64,000 bases of DNA from Rhodoligotrophos appendicifer. Lineage in GTDB: Bacteria; Pseudomonadota; Alphaproteobacteria; Rhizobiales; Im1. The notes beneath the pieces were generated by a model, which searched no databases, was not told where the DNA came from, and saw nothing but the letters and a program-made list of their open reading frames with translations. Shown piece by piece: positions 17,215 through 26,352 of the stretch. The number at the start of each line of letters is the position of its first letter. Position 1 is the first letter of the stretch. The translations under genes and the position numbers were made by a program. The DNA is taken from the NCBI RefSeq assembly GCF_007474605.1, contig NZ_VHKL01000010.1:1-64000 (forward strand), written 5' to 3'.

Positions 17215-17466
17215 TGCCTATCCTGGCAAACCAAGCGCTTTTGTCGGGTTAGTACGTCGTAAAGCGATATTGAGGGTGCCTCCAATAGTGTTCTCACTTT
17301 TGCGAGGCACATCCTTTTACATACACCAATGCCGCCCCGTTGCGTGATGTTGCTGGGTATCGGCGTTCCCATTTGTGATCGTTCCGAACGTCATAAATCG
17401 CGGCAACGCCACGATGCGGCTCGACACGCGCGTTTCGGCGAAAAGGCGATTGCGCTGCTGAAATTT
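17215..17466 (+). pseudogene. Decayed 5' end of a LacI-family regulator gene
   Basis: The DNA is alignable with 38580-38820, the start region of the intact lacI at 38661, including sequence before its start codon (AATAGTGTTCTC-type match). One frame reads VPNVINRGNATMRLDTR against SNVVNRNYAAMRPETR of the intact gene, but stops and frameshifts interrupt it. Only the operator-proximal leader and helix-turn-helix part survive. The remaining 17091-17214 and 17467-17675 show no gene that I can support. Confidence 0.6.
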
Positions 17467-17675
17467 GAGGCGCGATGCGACCGGAGACGGGGGATCGCGT
17501 GGAGTAAAGGCAGCAGTTCAGTTGGTCACCAACTTATAGCTGATCCGTCGCTTTCATTTTTGCGGTCATCACTTCCTCGCCTAAGCGCCCCACCCTGAGC
17601 AACAACTTTGGTACCGACGAGCTCTAATGCTTAACAACAGCTCTAATACTCGAGCAGCTCGACCTTCGACTGCTC

Positions 17676-18848
17676 TTACTCAGCCGCTGTGCCCAGTCCA
17701 GCGCTTGAGTTCGTGCCCTGCACTTTTGGAAGAACTTTGTCGGCGAAAAGCTTCATGCTGCGCATGGTAAGCTCGTGCGGGATGCCCTCCCATGAAGAAT
17801 TAATCAGGATCTGCTCGACCCCAGAGACTTCGCGTAATTCTTCAATCCTATCGATGACTTCTTCCGGTGAGCCAACTAGAACCGACCGTTGAACGAAGTC
17901 ATAGTCAAGAGAGCTCTTCAGTCGTTCCTCCTGCTCCGATGAGTATTGTTCGCCCGGATGCAAATAAATGTTGGGACCCCGCCAGTTATGATAGTTCAGG
18001 AAGCGAATCAGATATTTTTCACAAAGCTCCCGCGCCTTCTCCTTCGTCTCCGCGACAAAGGTATCTCGCGTGATCCCACAACGAGACCCGAGGGGCCGTT
18101 TTTTGCCCACCGTGGCGGCACTATCCTGATACAGCCTGAAGCGTTCGCGTAGCATGTCAGCCGGCGGCCGCCACATGATGATGCCGATGTCGTTCCTACC
18201 GGCAAACTCCACCGACGATGCGGAATCCACGACTTGCCATATGGGGGGATGCGGTTGCTGGCGGGTGCGAGGAATAATGGTCAATTTGCGGAGTTCATTG
18301 GTTTCGGGGTCGACATACTCCGCGTCCTTCACCGTGTGCCGATCCCAGGTAAAGCCCGCTGTCGGAAAAGTATAATGCTTCCCCTCAAAAGAGAAGAGTT
18401 GCTGGGAGAAAGCCCGTTTGATGATCTCTAACGTTTCAGCGAAGACCTCAAAGTTTGCCTTCTGATCCCGCGGGTCGGCCTTGGAATTAAGATTCACGCC
18501 TTCAATGCCAAAATTGCCCCGGCCAACACCGATCTCCAACCTTCCTTCGGACAGTTGGTCCAACATTGCCAGGTCCTCTGCCAGACGCAAAGGATGCCAG
18601 AAGGTGATGATAGCGGCACCTAGGCCGATGCGGATGCGCTTCGTGCGCGACGCCAGGTCAGTCGCCATCACAACAGGATTGGGAAGAATGTAAATTCCGC
18701 GATGATTGAAGTGATGCTCAGCGAGCCAGAAGCTATCGAACCCAGCATCGTCGCAGAATACAGCGAGATCCCGCACCTCGTTCATCATTTCTAGCCAATC
18801 GCGGGCCGCACCCGGGTCCTGAGGATTGCAAAAATATCCGAACTTCAT
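17676..18848 (-). CDS. LLM-class flavin-dependent monooxygenase
   Basis: A 390-residue bacterial-luciferase-like TIM-barrel protein. It opens MKFGYFCNPQDPG and carries FDSFWLAEHHFN (the AEHH motif of this class), RIRIGLGAAIITFWHPLRLAEDLAMLDQLS and GRLEIGVGRGN. Members oxidise their substrates with reduced FMN and O2, supplied by a separate reductase; no flavin reductase gene is adjacent. ATG 18848 is preferred over a GTG eight codons earlier. It is last in a minus-strand group with a GntR regulator and a hydrolase, probably acting on the same compound. Confidence 0.9.
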   Translation of the reverse strand: MKFGYFCNPQDPGAARDWLEMMNEVRDLAVFCDDAGFDSFWLAEHHFNHRGIYILPNPVVMATDLASRTKRIRIGLGAAIITFWHPLRLAEDLAMLDQLSEGRLEIGVGRGNFGIEGVNLNSKADPRDQKANFEVFAETLEIIKRAFSQQLFSFEGKHYTFPTAGFTWDRHTVKDAEYVDPETNELRKLTIIPRTRQQPHPPIWQVVDSASSVEFAGRNDIGIIMWRPPADMLRERFRLYQDSAATVGKKRPLGSRCGITRDTFVAETKEKARELCEKYLIRFLNYHNWRGPNIYLHPGEQYSSEQEERLKSSLDYDFVQRSVLVGSPEEVIDRIEELREVSGVEQILINSSWEGIPHELTMRSMKLFADKVLPKVQGTNSSAGLGTAAE

Positions 18849-18951
18849 GTTGTCACATTTATCCTTCCGCACAGAAAGTCGCGATCCTTGCGACCTCCGT
18901 TAATGAACACGTCCCTTGCTGTCCGAACACTAAACATCAGCTCCGGGCCCG

Positions 18952-19659
18952 CTACTTCTGGCCAAACACGCTCAGGGAGAACTTCTCAGACCGGATCACA
19001 AATTCCCGACAAAGTTTGGAGGCTAAGTTTTCCTTGCGAGCCTCAATGGCCTCAACGATTCCCGAGAAAAGGGCGATAGTCTCCTCATAGTGCTCTCGGG
19101 TGACAGCTCGCAGCGTAATTGATCGAAGCATGCTGGTCCTTGTCTGCAGAGACTGCATGAAACCGTGAGCGACTTTGTTTCCCGCCCCCTCGTATATGAT
19201 CTCGAAGAATTCGATATTGGCGCGATGAGCCCGAGCGTGATCCGTGTGCGGGATATCGGCGAGCCGTTTCATGACCTCACAGAGTCTGTTCCGCTGCTTC
19301 TCAGTCGCACGCTTCGTAAAAAGCCTGGTTGCCTCGGCATCAAGTGCTCTTCGCACTTCGTAAATGTCCCGCACGTCATCCAGAGACAATGACGCAACGA
19401 AGACTCCCACACCCTTCCGGCTCTCAACCAGACCCTCGGATTCCAGATGGCGCAGAGCCTCGCGCAAGCTCGTCCGACTGACCTCCGTCCTGGCACAGAT
19501 GTCGCGTTCAACTAAGCGCTCGCCTGCTTTGAAATATCCCGCAGCAATTGCCTCTCGCAGTTTCGTCAACGTCTTTTCTCTCAACGAGAGCTTGTCTTGC
19601 TCGACGATGAGCGACATCGACGACTCTGCCTCCGAAGAGGCTCGGGAACTCCCGGTCAT
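18952..19659 (-). CDS. GntR-family (FCD domain) transcriptional regulator
   Basis: A 235-residue regulator. The GntR winged helix is in the first third (LREAIAAGYFKAGERLVERD, RTSLREALRHLESEGLVE). The all-helical FCD effector domain follows, with the RRALDAEATRLF opening. Start 19659 was chosen because AAGGT lies before it and the longer frame overlaps the hydrolase gene. It is encoded with the hydrolase, an unknown protein and the monooxygenase and is their likely repressor. The palindrome at 21649-21677 is a candidate operator. Confidence 0.9.
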   Translation of the reverse strand: MTGSSRASSEAESSMSLIVEQDKLSLREKTLTKLREAIAAGYFKAGERLVERDICARTEVSRTSLREALRHLESEGLVESRKGVGVFVASLSLDDVRDIYEVRRALDAEATRLFTKRATEKQRNRLCEVMKRLADIPHTDHARAHRANIEFFEIIYEGAGNKVAHGFMQSLQTRTSMLRSITLRAVTREHYEETIALFSGIVEAIEARKENLASKLCREFVIRSEKFSLSVFGQK

Positions 19660-19691
19660 GTCAGATCTACCTTGTTCCCATTTCCAATTGA

Positions 19692-20654
19692 TCAACCTGC
19701 ACAGCGTCTTGCAAAGATGCCTCGGAGATACATGCACGGAAGCATGAACTCCCGCTCCGCCGTCGTCCCTGTAAACCGTGCCCGCAAGAATCCGTGTATC
19801 ATGCCAGTGGCGCAACGAAGTGTCGTCGGTACTGCAGCCTCACGAAGCCGATTCGCGTATCTCGGGCCATCATCTGCGAGGGGATCGATCTCGGCATAGT
19901 GGATGAATGCCGGCGCAACATTCGATAGATCATCGAATTTAAGGGGGGTGGCATAATCGTGGGAGGTGATTTCACGGCCGCCTAGATAAGCCGCCCAGGA
20001 CTCGACACATGCGGCAGTCGTCAAACCCGGCGAATCTGCGTGAACACGATAGGATTCGGCGTTAAAATCATTCCTCAGACATGGGTAGATCAGCACCTGA
20101 GCGACTAAGTCCGGTCCGCCGCGATCGCGCGCCACCAGGGCAAGCGCGGCTGCCAAGTTTCCGCCGGCGCTTTCGCCCCAAACCGCGATCCGCGACCTGT
20201 CGACGCCGAGATCATCGGCATGCTGATCAATATACTTCAAAACGCCGTAGGCATCGTGGAGTGCTGCCGGATATCCAAACTCTGGTGCCAAGCGATATTC
20301 GACGCTAATGACGATGGCGCCCGCATAATCGGCCATCCCCCACGCATTGCTGTCTCCACTGTCCAGATTCCCTTTGATAAAGGCTCCACCGTGCAAAAAG
20401 ACAACGCAAGGCGGATTGGCTTCCAGTCCCGCGGGCTTGTAAATCCGAACCTTGATTATGCCCTCGTTGCCTACGCCGGGACAGGCGAAGCTGACATCTT
20501 CAACCTTCATCCCAGGTCGGTAGGGCCGGGAGAGCTTCTTGCCATAGTTAATCCACTCCTGCCGCAGGATTTCGGAATCGTTGGTGCGGGCCAATACTTC
20601 CTTTGCGGAAATGAGCTCTCGCATATCCGGGTGTATCTTATCTTCGGATGTCAT
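19692..20654 (-). CDS. Alpha/beta hydrolase of the hormone-sensitive-lipase type
   Basis: A 320-residue esterase/lipase-like protein. The oxyanion motif HGGAFIKG, the nucleophile elbow GESAGG, and the acid and histidine in YAEIDPLADD and MIHGFL complete a Ser-Asp-His triad. It probably hydrolyses an ester or lactone. An ester produced by the neighbouring monooxygenase (Baeyer-Villiger-like chemistry) would be a natural substrate, but that is inference. There is no signal peptide, so it is cytoplasmic. Confidence 0.9.
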   Translation of the reverse strand: MTSEDKIHPDMRELISAKEVLARTNDSEILRQEWINYGKKLSRPYRPGMKVEDVSFACPGVGNEGIIKVRIYKPAGLEANPPCVVFLHGGAFIKGNLDSGDSNAWGMADYAGAIVISVEYRLAPEFGYPAALHDAYGVLKYIDQHADDLGVDRSRIAVWGESAGGNLAAALALVARDRGGPDLVAQVLIYPCLRNDFNAESYRVHADSPGLTTAACVESWAAYLGGREITSHDYATPLKFDDLSNVAPAFIHYAEIDPLADDGPRYANRLREAAVPTTLRCATGMIHGFLRARFTGTTAEREFMLPCMYLRGIFARRCAG

Positions 20655-20670
20655 TCGTTTTCGTCCCTTC

Positions 20671-21534
20671 CTAGATCAGAGCCTGCTTTCGCGATCGCTC
20701 CGACGTCGGCGCCCATGTCACTGTTTCCAGGCGATACAGATTTTCGAAGTCCTGCCTATCCACAAGCACACCATTCGACTGTGCGGTTCTAAACTTCGCC
20801 TCGAGATCCAATCCATGCATATCGGATCCAGCGCATGCGTCAGGAACACCGAGGCCGAAGAGCGACAGCGCCGAATATTCGAGATCGGGCGCGGGCTCGA
20901 GTTGATGAGTTTCGACATTCTTCTCCGAGCTTACATCGGCTGAATGCAGGTCGCCGGGAATCTCAGCGGGCAGAAGATCGCTTGAAAAGAATGCGGGACC
21001 ACTGCGGTCGGCATTGACGAGCATGCACCTTTCGGATCGCGGACCAAAGCGGGTTCCGGGGAAGCCCAGCGCGAGAGCACAAAGTCCCCGTTGGGCTGCC
21101 ATTCTCAGCAGCCCTGAAACAAAGAGTCCGTCGACAACTCCGCGAATATCCACACGGCCAGAACCGAAGGTTCTCGTCGAATAGGTGAGCAGGTCGATCG
21201 CAACGGGACCAACCTGCAAGAGCGACTTTCCAGGTGCCGAAAATTCCCAATGAGTTGCCGCTAACTGCCCTCTTTCGAGGCTCGCTTCTGCGTTGGCGAG
21301 AATCGTCGGCCCGTGCACGCGGAGCGATTCCAGCGCTCCACCTTCTGTAGCCTCAGCCCAGGCCAGCAGAGGTGCTGCCCTTTCAGCCACTCCAAATTTC
21401 AAGCCCAAAGCTCTCAGCGCCCAGACTCCAACTCGGACAATCTCCCCCGTTGCGACTTCAACTCGGTCAGCCGAACAGGTCTGTGGTGGGTCTCCAGTTT
21501 CGGGGGCAGGGCTAGAGAAAAAGACATCCTTCAT
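20671..21534 (-). CDS. Unrecognised protein in the hydrolase/monooxygenase operon
   Basis: A 287-residue protein that I do not recognise. It is soluble, has no signal peptide, and contains small-residue-rich segments such as GEIVRVGVWALRALGLKFG and GLCALALGFPGTRFG. The second half is richer in acidic residues. A very distant resemblance to DUF3726-type proteins is possible (the stretch GLKFGVAERAAPLLAWAEA), but I would not rely on it. ATG 21534 has GAGGT upstream. It is the first gene of a minus-strand operon with the hydrolase 16 bases downstream, so a shared catabolic role is likely. Confidence 0.7.
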   Translation of the reverse strand: MKDVFFSSPAPETGDPPQTCSADRVEVATGEIVRVGVWALRALGLKFGVAERAAPLLAWAEATEGGALESLRVHGPTILANAEASLERGQLAATHWEFSAPGKSLLQVGPVAIDLLTYSTRTFGSGRVDIRGVVDGLFVSGLLRMAAQRGLCALALGFPGTRFGPRSERCMLVNADRSGPAFFSSDLLPAEIPGDLHSADVSSEKNVETHQLEPAPDLEYSALSLFGLGVPDACAGSDMHGLDLEAKFRTAQSNGVLVDRQDFENLYRLETVTWAPTSERSRKQALI

Positions 21535-21648
21535 GCCGCCACCTCGGCCCAAGCGTCGGAATCGTGACTACAGCGGAGAGAACAGGCGCACCGGCCTCTG
21601 CACCACAACAACCCGAGCCATTTCATCGCTTCATCCGCACTTCATATT

Positions 21649-21677
21649 GTACGATGGAATTTGGTATTCCATTATAC
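21649..21677. promoter_or_regulatory. 29-base palindrome in the divergent promoter region
   Basis: ATGGAAT (21654-21660) and ATTCCAT (21666-21672) are perfect seven-base arms around TTGGT, and outer GTA/TAC triplets extend the symmetry. On the minus strand TATAAT lies across the right-hand side, so a bound repressor would block a promoter for the 20671-21534 operon. It lies between that operon and the plus-strand NmrA/transporter operon. The neighbouring FCD-GntR regulator is the best candidate ligand. The rest of 21535-21854 shows no gene. Confidence 0.55.
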
Positions 21678-21854
21678 GATCCGATGTGCTTCATTGTTGT
21701 CAAGGGGCAACGAAGAAGCGAGGCAGAGGCTCTGCAGACTTCTTTCGACGAGGGGAAGCATGGGACCGTCGTCACTTGTCGAACACCGTTTTCGCGCACC
21801 GTGTCGTCTTTGTTCGTCCGACCCGTTGAGCCGTCGCGTTAGGATCGCTCACTG

Positions 21855-22748
21855 ATGTTCGCGATCATCGGCGCTACCGGACACATCGGGTTTCGCATCG
21901 CGCAAAATCTGTTGCGGGCCGGAAAGCCGGTGCGCGTCATCGGGCGCAGCGAGGCACGGTTGGCGCCCCTGGTGACAGAAGGCGCAGAACCATTCGTCAT
22001 AACCTCAGTCCTCGAAATCGACGACGTCACAAGGGCATTCGAGGGCGCGGAAGCAGCCTATACTATGGTACCGCCGATCTCCACGGAGGTTTCCTATTAT
22101 CAGGCTGGACGTGTGATGGCCGAAGCGGCGGCGCGCTCGGGCGTGGGCCGCATCGTGAATCTCAGCGGCATCGGCGCTCACCTTCCGCAGGCTGGCGGCC
22201 CTCACTGCCAGGATTATGCCGACCTGGAAGCGGCATTTGAAGAGATCAATGGCCTCGACGTCCTGAATATTCGGGCTGCATTCTTCATGACCAGCTTCTT
22301 TAATTGGATCCCTCAGATAGAGAGTGATGGTGCCGTCTCGGGGCTGCTCCGGGGTGATCTAGCCATTCCGAGGATCGCTGCACGCGATATTGCTGAATTT
22401 GCGGCTAAAGAACTGCATGATCCAACCTTCACGGGGAAGACCCGGCGTGAATTGCTGGGGCAACGGGACCTCAGTATGGACGAGGCCGCTGCGGTGATCG
22501 GTGAAGCAATTGGCTGTCAGAGCCTGCGTTATGTCGAACTTTCACCACAAGAATCGATCAACGCCCAAATCGCTAAAGGGCGTTCCAAAGTTTCGGCCGA
22601 ACACATGAATGCAATGTACCATGCTTGGAACACCGGGGCTGTAACTTGCGGTGAGACCCGCTCGTCTTCCAACACTACGTCCACAAGTTTCGAGGCGTTT
22701 GTTTCGGAAGAATTCTTGCCAATGTTCAGAAGAACAGGAAGGTCATAG
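21855..22748 (+). CDS. NAD(P)-binding protein of the NmrA/atypical SDR type
   Basis: A 297-residue Rossmann protein with the N-terminal dinucleotide motif GATGHIG, the NADP-type RVIGRSEARL segment, and NLSGIGAHLP in place of the classical SDR triad region. Members are quinone or enone reductases, isomerases or redox sensors. It opens the plus-strand operon that continues with an ABC importer. Its position opposite the monooxygenase/hydrolase operon suggests it takes part in the same pathway, either as a reductase or as a redox-responsive partner (inference). Confidence 0.82.
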   Translation: MFAIIGATGHIGFRIAQNLLRAGKPVRVIGRSEARLAPLVTEGAEPFVITSVLEIDDVTRAFEGAEAAYTMVPPISTEVSYYQAGRVMAEAAARSGVGRIVNLSGIGAHLPQAGGPHCQDYADLEAAFEEINGLDVLNIRAAFFMTSFFNWIPQIESDGAVSGLLRGDLAIPRIAARDIAEFAAKELHDPTFTGKTRRELLGQRDLSMDEAAAVIGEAIGCQSLRYVELSPQESINAQIAKGRSKVSAEHMNAMYHAWNTGAVTCGETRSSSNTTSTSFEAFVSEEFLPMFRRTGRS

Positions 22749-22827
22749 AAGTCTCAGCGCCCCAGGCAATCACCAACATCTGAAAATGCAAAGCGTTATT
22801 TGGCGTGGAAAAAACGTGGAGGGTGAG

Positions 22828-23817
22828 ATGGGTTTCGTGAAGATCAAGCAAATCGGATTGGCTCTGCTTTGTTGTGTGGCCGTAATCGGTTCCTATCAGG
22901 CGTCCGCAAATGCGGCAGAGAAAATCAGACTGGCATATAGCTCTCTGGATGCCTCCAGCCTTCCCTGGTTCTACGCACAAGAGAAGGGCTACTTTACCAA
23001 GCACGGCCTCGACAGCGGGGAGCTCATTTATCTAGATTCAGGCTCGAAGGGAGTCCAAGCACTGATTTCCGGCTCCATCGACATGGTCACTGCCGACGGA
23101 AATGCCCTTGTGAACGCCGGGCTTGCAGGCTCCGACATAAAGGCCATCGGCGTAACTCTGGGTGTTCTCCCCAGTTCCGCTGTGGTGGCAAAAGACATCG
23201 CATCCGCTCAGGATCTGAAGGGAAAGAGGTTTGCGATTAGTTCCTTCGGATCCGAGACCCAGCTTGCACTGCAAATCCTCCTCAAAGCCAACGGCCTCGC
23301 AGAAAATGACGTGACCGCGGTGCAGGTCGGAAACCAAGCAAACCGTTTTGCGGCTTTGCAGGCCGGCCAAGTATCCGGCTCGTTCTTTCAGCCTCCAATC
23401 CTCGTCAAGGCCGTTGCGGAGGGGTACAAAGTCCTAGCGGAGATGCCCGAGCTTGCTCCGGATTATCTGAGCGTCGGGATTGGTGCGATGGAGGAGACGG
23501 TTGAGACACGGAGACCCGTCGTTAAAGCATTCTTGGAAGCGCTGGCCGAAGCCACTGCCGCCCTCAAGAAGGACGAAGCTGGAAGCGTTGAAGTAATCCA
23601 GAAGTACTTAAAGTCTAGCAAGGAAGATGCCGAAGGAGCATGGAGATTTTTTGCGCCCCTGTTCAAGTCAGACCTGCGTCCAACACCCGCCTCGATACAG
23701 TTTATCCTCGATCGCAAAACGGATCCAAAAGCAAAAACAATGACACCTGCTGATTTCGTTGATCTCTCAGTCCTCGATGAACTGGACAAAGAAGGCTTCT
23801 TCAAGAACCTTAATTGA
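22828..23817 (+). CDS. ABC transporter substrate-binding protein (SsuA/TauA/NMT1 type)
   Basis: A 329-residue periplasmic protein with a signal peptide (residues 1 to about 29, ending ASANA). The type II binding fold has LPWFYAQEKGYFTKHGLD and SGSIDMVTADGNALVNA. ATG 22828 has GGAGGG just upstream; the longer frame overlaps the NmrA-like gene. Such proteins bind sulfonates, nitrate, pyrimidine precursors, phthalate or other organic anions. It is followed by two permeases and an ATPase. Confidence 0.9.
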   Translation: MGFVKIKQIGLALLCCVAVIGSYQASANAAEKIRLAYSSLDASSLPWFYAQEKGYFTKHGLDSGELIYLDSGSKGVQALISGSIDMVTADGNALVNAGLAGSDIKAIGVTLGVLPSSAVVAKDIASAQDLKGKRFAISSFGSETQLALQILLKANGLAENDVTAVQVGNQANRFAALQAGQVSGSFFQPPILVKAVAEGYKVLAEMPELAPDYLSVGIGAMEETVETRRPVVKAFLEALAEATAALKKDEAGSVEVIQKYLKSSKEDAEGAWRFFAPLFKSDLRPTPASIQFILDRKTDPKAKTMTPADFVDLSVLDELDKEGFFKNLN

Positions 23818-23823
23818 TTAATC

Positions 23824-23852
23824 GCCGTCGGCTTCTTCTTCTGGCCGACGGC
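23824..23852 (+). other. Intercistronic hairpin after the binding-protein gene
   Basis: GCCGTCGG and CCGACGGC form a perfect eight-base stem with a 13-base loop, seven bases after the binding-protein stop, without a U-tract. Such hairpins commonly protect the binding-protein message and lower expression of the permease genes downstream. Confidence 0.6.
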
Positions 23853-23890
23853 ATTGATTGTCTCGTATGAAAAGGCGGGTCGGGATTGGG

Positions 23891-24739
23891 ATGGCCGGAT
23901 TGAGCAACTCCGAGATCGCGCAACCGGAAGCCCAATATGGCGAGGTGAGGCCGGCAGCTCACCGACGCGCGAGACAATCGATCGAGCAGCGTGTCTGGAG
24001 CATGAGTGGCATCATCGCCATTCTCCTGCTGTGGCAACTCGGCGCTTCATCGGGGTTACTGCCGGCGCGATTTGTGAGCAGTCCGGTCGCCGTCATGAAA
24101 ACAGCTGTTACCATGACGCTAGAGGATAATCTGCTGCGTGACGTTGGCGTGACGCTCACAGAGCTATTCATCGGTATGACCATTGCCATCGCGCTTGGCA
24201 TCCCTGTAGGCCTGTTAGCCGGCTGGTACCGGCGCCTTCGCTATGCAGTCGATCCCTATCTCGCCGCGCTGTATGCCACGCCCTCCCTGGCGCTGCTGCC
24301 GCTTCTGGTTCTGTGGTTCGGGATCGGCGTCAAGTCGACCGTCGTTCTTGTCATTATCAGCGCGTTTTTTCCCATCGTGATCAATATCATGCAGGGAGTT
24401 GCGACGGTCGAAGCCAGCTATCTGCGGATGGGCAAGAGTTTCGGCGCGGGCCAGATCCGCATCTTCCGAACCATCGTGCTTCCGTCCACAATACCATTTC
24501 TTGCCAGCGGCCTGCAACTCGGCGTAGCGAGGGGTTTAATTGGTGTCATCGTTGGGGAAATGTATGCCGCCAGCAGTGGCGGGCTTGGTTATATTATATC
24601 AGTTGCCGGTTCAACGCTCGCCGTTGATGAGATGTTCGTTGCCGTAACGATTATTACAGCTCTGGGTATTCTCCTCCTCGGATCGGCTCGCGCCTTCGAA
24701 CAACGCATGCAGCGCTGGAAACCGGGAGCCCTGGAATGA
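23891..24739 (+). CDS. ABC transporter permease (SsuC/TauC type)
   Basis: An inner-membrane permease of about 282 residues with five to six hydrophobic segments. The EAA-like loop reads EASYLRMGKSFGAGQIRIFRTIVLP. The start is uncertain: in-frame TTG 23858, ATG 23867 and ATG 23891 are all possible and none has a clear ribosome binding site. The stop overlaps the next permease (ATGA). Two distinct permeases follow one binding protein, so the membrane channel is probably a heterodimer. Confidence 0.9.
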   Translation: MAGLSNSEIAQPEAQYGEVRPAAHRRARQSIEQRVWSMSGIIAILLLWQLGASSGLLPARFVSSPVAVMKTAVTMTLEDNLLRDVGVTLTELFIGMTIAIALGIPVGLLAGWYRRLRYAVDPYLAALYATPSLALLPLLVLWFGIGVKSTVVLVIISAFFPIVINIMQGVATVEASYLRMGKSFGAGQIRIFRTIVLPSTIPFLASGLQLGVARGLIGVIVGEMYAASSGGLGYIISVAGSTLAVDEMFVAVTIITALGILLLGSARAFEQRMQRWKPGALE

Positions 24740-25542
24740 CCGATATCGCTGTTCCCCCGTCACGAGGCGCGGGTTCTGGGAGGGTCCTCTCGGAACGAAC
24801 AGTCATCGGCTCTCTGTCCGTTCTCACGGGCCTCATTCTTTGGGAGTTGGTGGCAAGGGCCAATCTGATCTCGCCATTTCTAGTCAGCTCGCCAAGCGCG
24901 ATCGCTGAAGCATTCATCGATCTCACAGCATCCGGAGAGTTGCAGAGGCAATTGCTGATCAGCGGAAAGGAGTTTGCCGTCGGCCTCATTCTCTCAATTG
25001 TGATCGGGCTTCCAGTTGCCGTCATAGCCGGCTGGTACACGCGTGCCGGCTGGTTCCTGCAGCCGCTGGTCGCTGCACTCTATGCGGCACCGACCATCGC
25101 TTTATTTCCGTTGATCATCATCTTCCTAGGGATAGGCTTTTGGGACAAGGTGCTGCTCGTCTTCATCAGCGGGTTCCTGCAAATCTTCGTTGCCACATCG
25201 GCGGGGATCAGAGCGACGGATCGCAAATGGGTCCGTCTCGCCCGAAGTTTTCGCGCCAGTGAGCGGAAGATGTTCTGGAGTATAATCCTTCCGAACGGCC
25301 TTCCTTATATTCTTCTTGGCCTTCGACTTGCCGTCGGCCGATGCGTCGTCAACGTGGTGGTGGCCGAAATGCTCGCTTCAGAAGGCGGCCTTGGCTACAT
25401 GATCGCCTACTACGGCAATACCTTTCAGGTCTCCAAGGTTTTCGTCGCCCTCGCTGCGGTTGTTGTCACTGGAGTCATTCTGAACCAAATGCTGCTCGTC
25501 GTGGAGCAGCGAGTGGGCCGGTGGCGGCCTTCAACCCGTTAA
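24736..25542 (+). CDS. ABC transporter permease, second subunit (SsuC/TauC type)
   Basis: A 268-residue permease with the EAA-like loop KWVRLARSFRASERKMFWSI and hydrophobic helices throughout. It is coupled to the first permease by an ATGA overlap and resembles it in layout, consistent with an ancient tandem duplication. Confidence 0.9.
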   Translation: MTDIAVPPSRGAGSGRVLSERTVIGSLSVLTGLILWELVARANLISPFLVSSPSAIAEAFIDLTASGELQRQLLISGKEFAVGLILSIVIGLPVAVIAGWYTRAGWFLQPLVAALYAAPTIALFPLIIIFLGIGFWDKVLLVFISGFLQIFVATSAGIRATDRKWVRLARSFRASERKMFWSIILPNGLPYILLGLRLAVGRCVVNVVVAEMLASEGGLGYMIAYYGNTFQVSKVFVALAAVVVTGVILNQMLLVVEQRVGRWRPSTR

Positions 25543-25555
25543 TCGGAACGTATTC

Positions 25556-26344
25556 ATGGCGATGAAAAAGCTCGAAATCAAAAACCTGTCTTTCGCCTAT
25601 GCCAACATGACAGCTCTTGAGGGAGTGAGCTTCGATGTAGAGGAGGGTGAATTCGTCAGTATTGTTGGACCGAGCGGCTGCGGAAAAAGCACACTCCTCG
25701 GAGTTGTCGACGGACTGAATCCGGCAACTGGCGGCCAGATCATCGTCGGTGGCAAGGAAGTGCGGGAGCCCGGCTATGACCGAGCACTGGTCTTTCAAGA
25801 ACCGTCGCTGCTGCCGTGGCGGACGGTCCTTACAAATGTGACCTTCGGTCTCGAATGTCAAAACGTGCCGAAGAAGCAGGCTAAGGAGAAGGCGTTGAGC
25901 CTAATTAACTTGGTGGGCCTGAATGGCTTTTCGGATTCTTATCCCTACCAGCTCTCCGGCGGCATGCAGCAGCGGGTTAATTTGGCGCGCGCTCTCGCCG
26001 TCGATCCGGAAATCTTGCTCATGGACGAGCCCTTCGCCGCATTAGATGCTCAAACACGCGAACTGATGCAGGCAGAGCTCCTGAGCGTTTGGCAACGGAC
26101 TGGCAAGACAGTGCTTTTCGTCACTCATCAGATCGACGAGGCGATCTACCTCTCCGACCGTGTGATCGTCTTCTCCGGTCGCCCGGGACGTGTGGTAGAT
26201 ATCATCATCCCGAAACTGTCGCGTCCGCGAGATCTGTCGGTCAAGCATACGCCGGAGTTCCTGGCATCGGCGGATCGCATTTGGGCTCTGATACAATCAC
26301 GCGCCAGCCCAAGTGCTGAGGTGCCGGTACACGTCAGCTCCTAG
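25556..26344 (+). CDS. ABC transporter ATP-binding protein (SsuB/TauB type)
   Basis: A 262-residue ATPase. Walker [11 protein letters not shown]-loop [12 protein letters not shown], signature [14 protein letters not shown], Walker [12 protein letters not shown] and the switch histidine VTHQIDEA are all intact. It energises the two-permease importer upstream. A second ATG two codons in (25562) is also possible. Confidence 0.93.
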   Translation: MAMKKLEIKNLSFAYANMTALEGVSFDVEEGEFVSIVGPSGCGKSTLLGVVDGLNPATGGQIIVGGKEVREPGYDRALVFQEPSLLPWRTVLTNVTFGLECQNVPKKQAKEKALSLINLVGLNGFSDSYPYQLSGGMQQRVNLARALAVDPEILLMDEPFAALDAQTRELMQAELLSVWQRTGKTVLFVTHQIDEAIYLSDRVIVFSGRPGRVVDIIIPKLSRPRDLSVKHTPEFLASADRIWALIQSRASPSAEVPVHVSS

Positions 26345-26352
26345 CACCTGAA

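Noticed and set aside
17614-17670. Imperfect repeat of AGCTCTAAT and clustered GAGC/GCTC
   Set aside because: Short and irregular, with no linked gene; it does not support an operator or CRISPR call.
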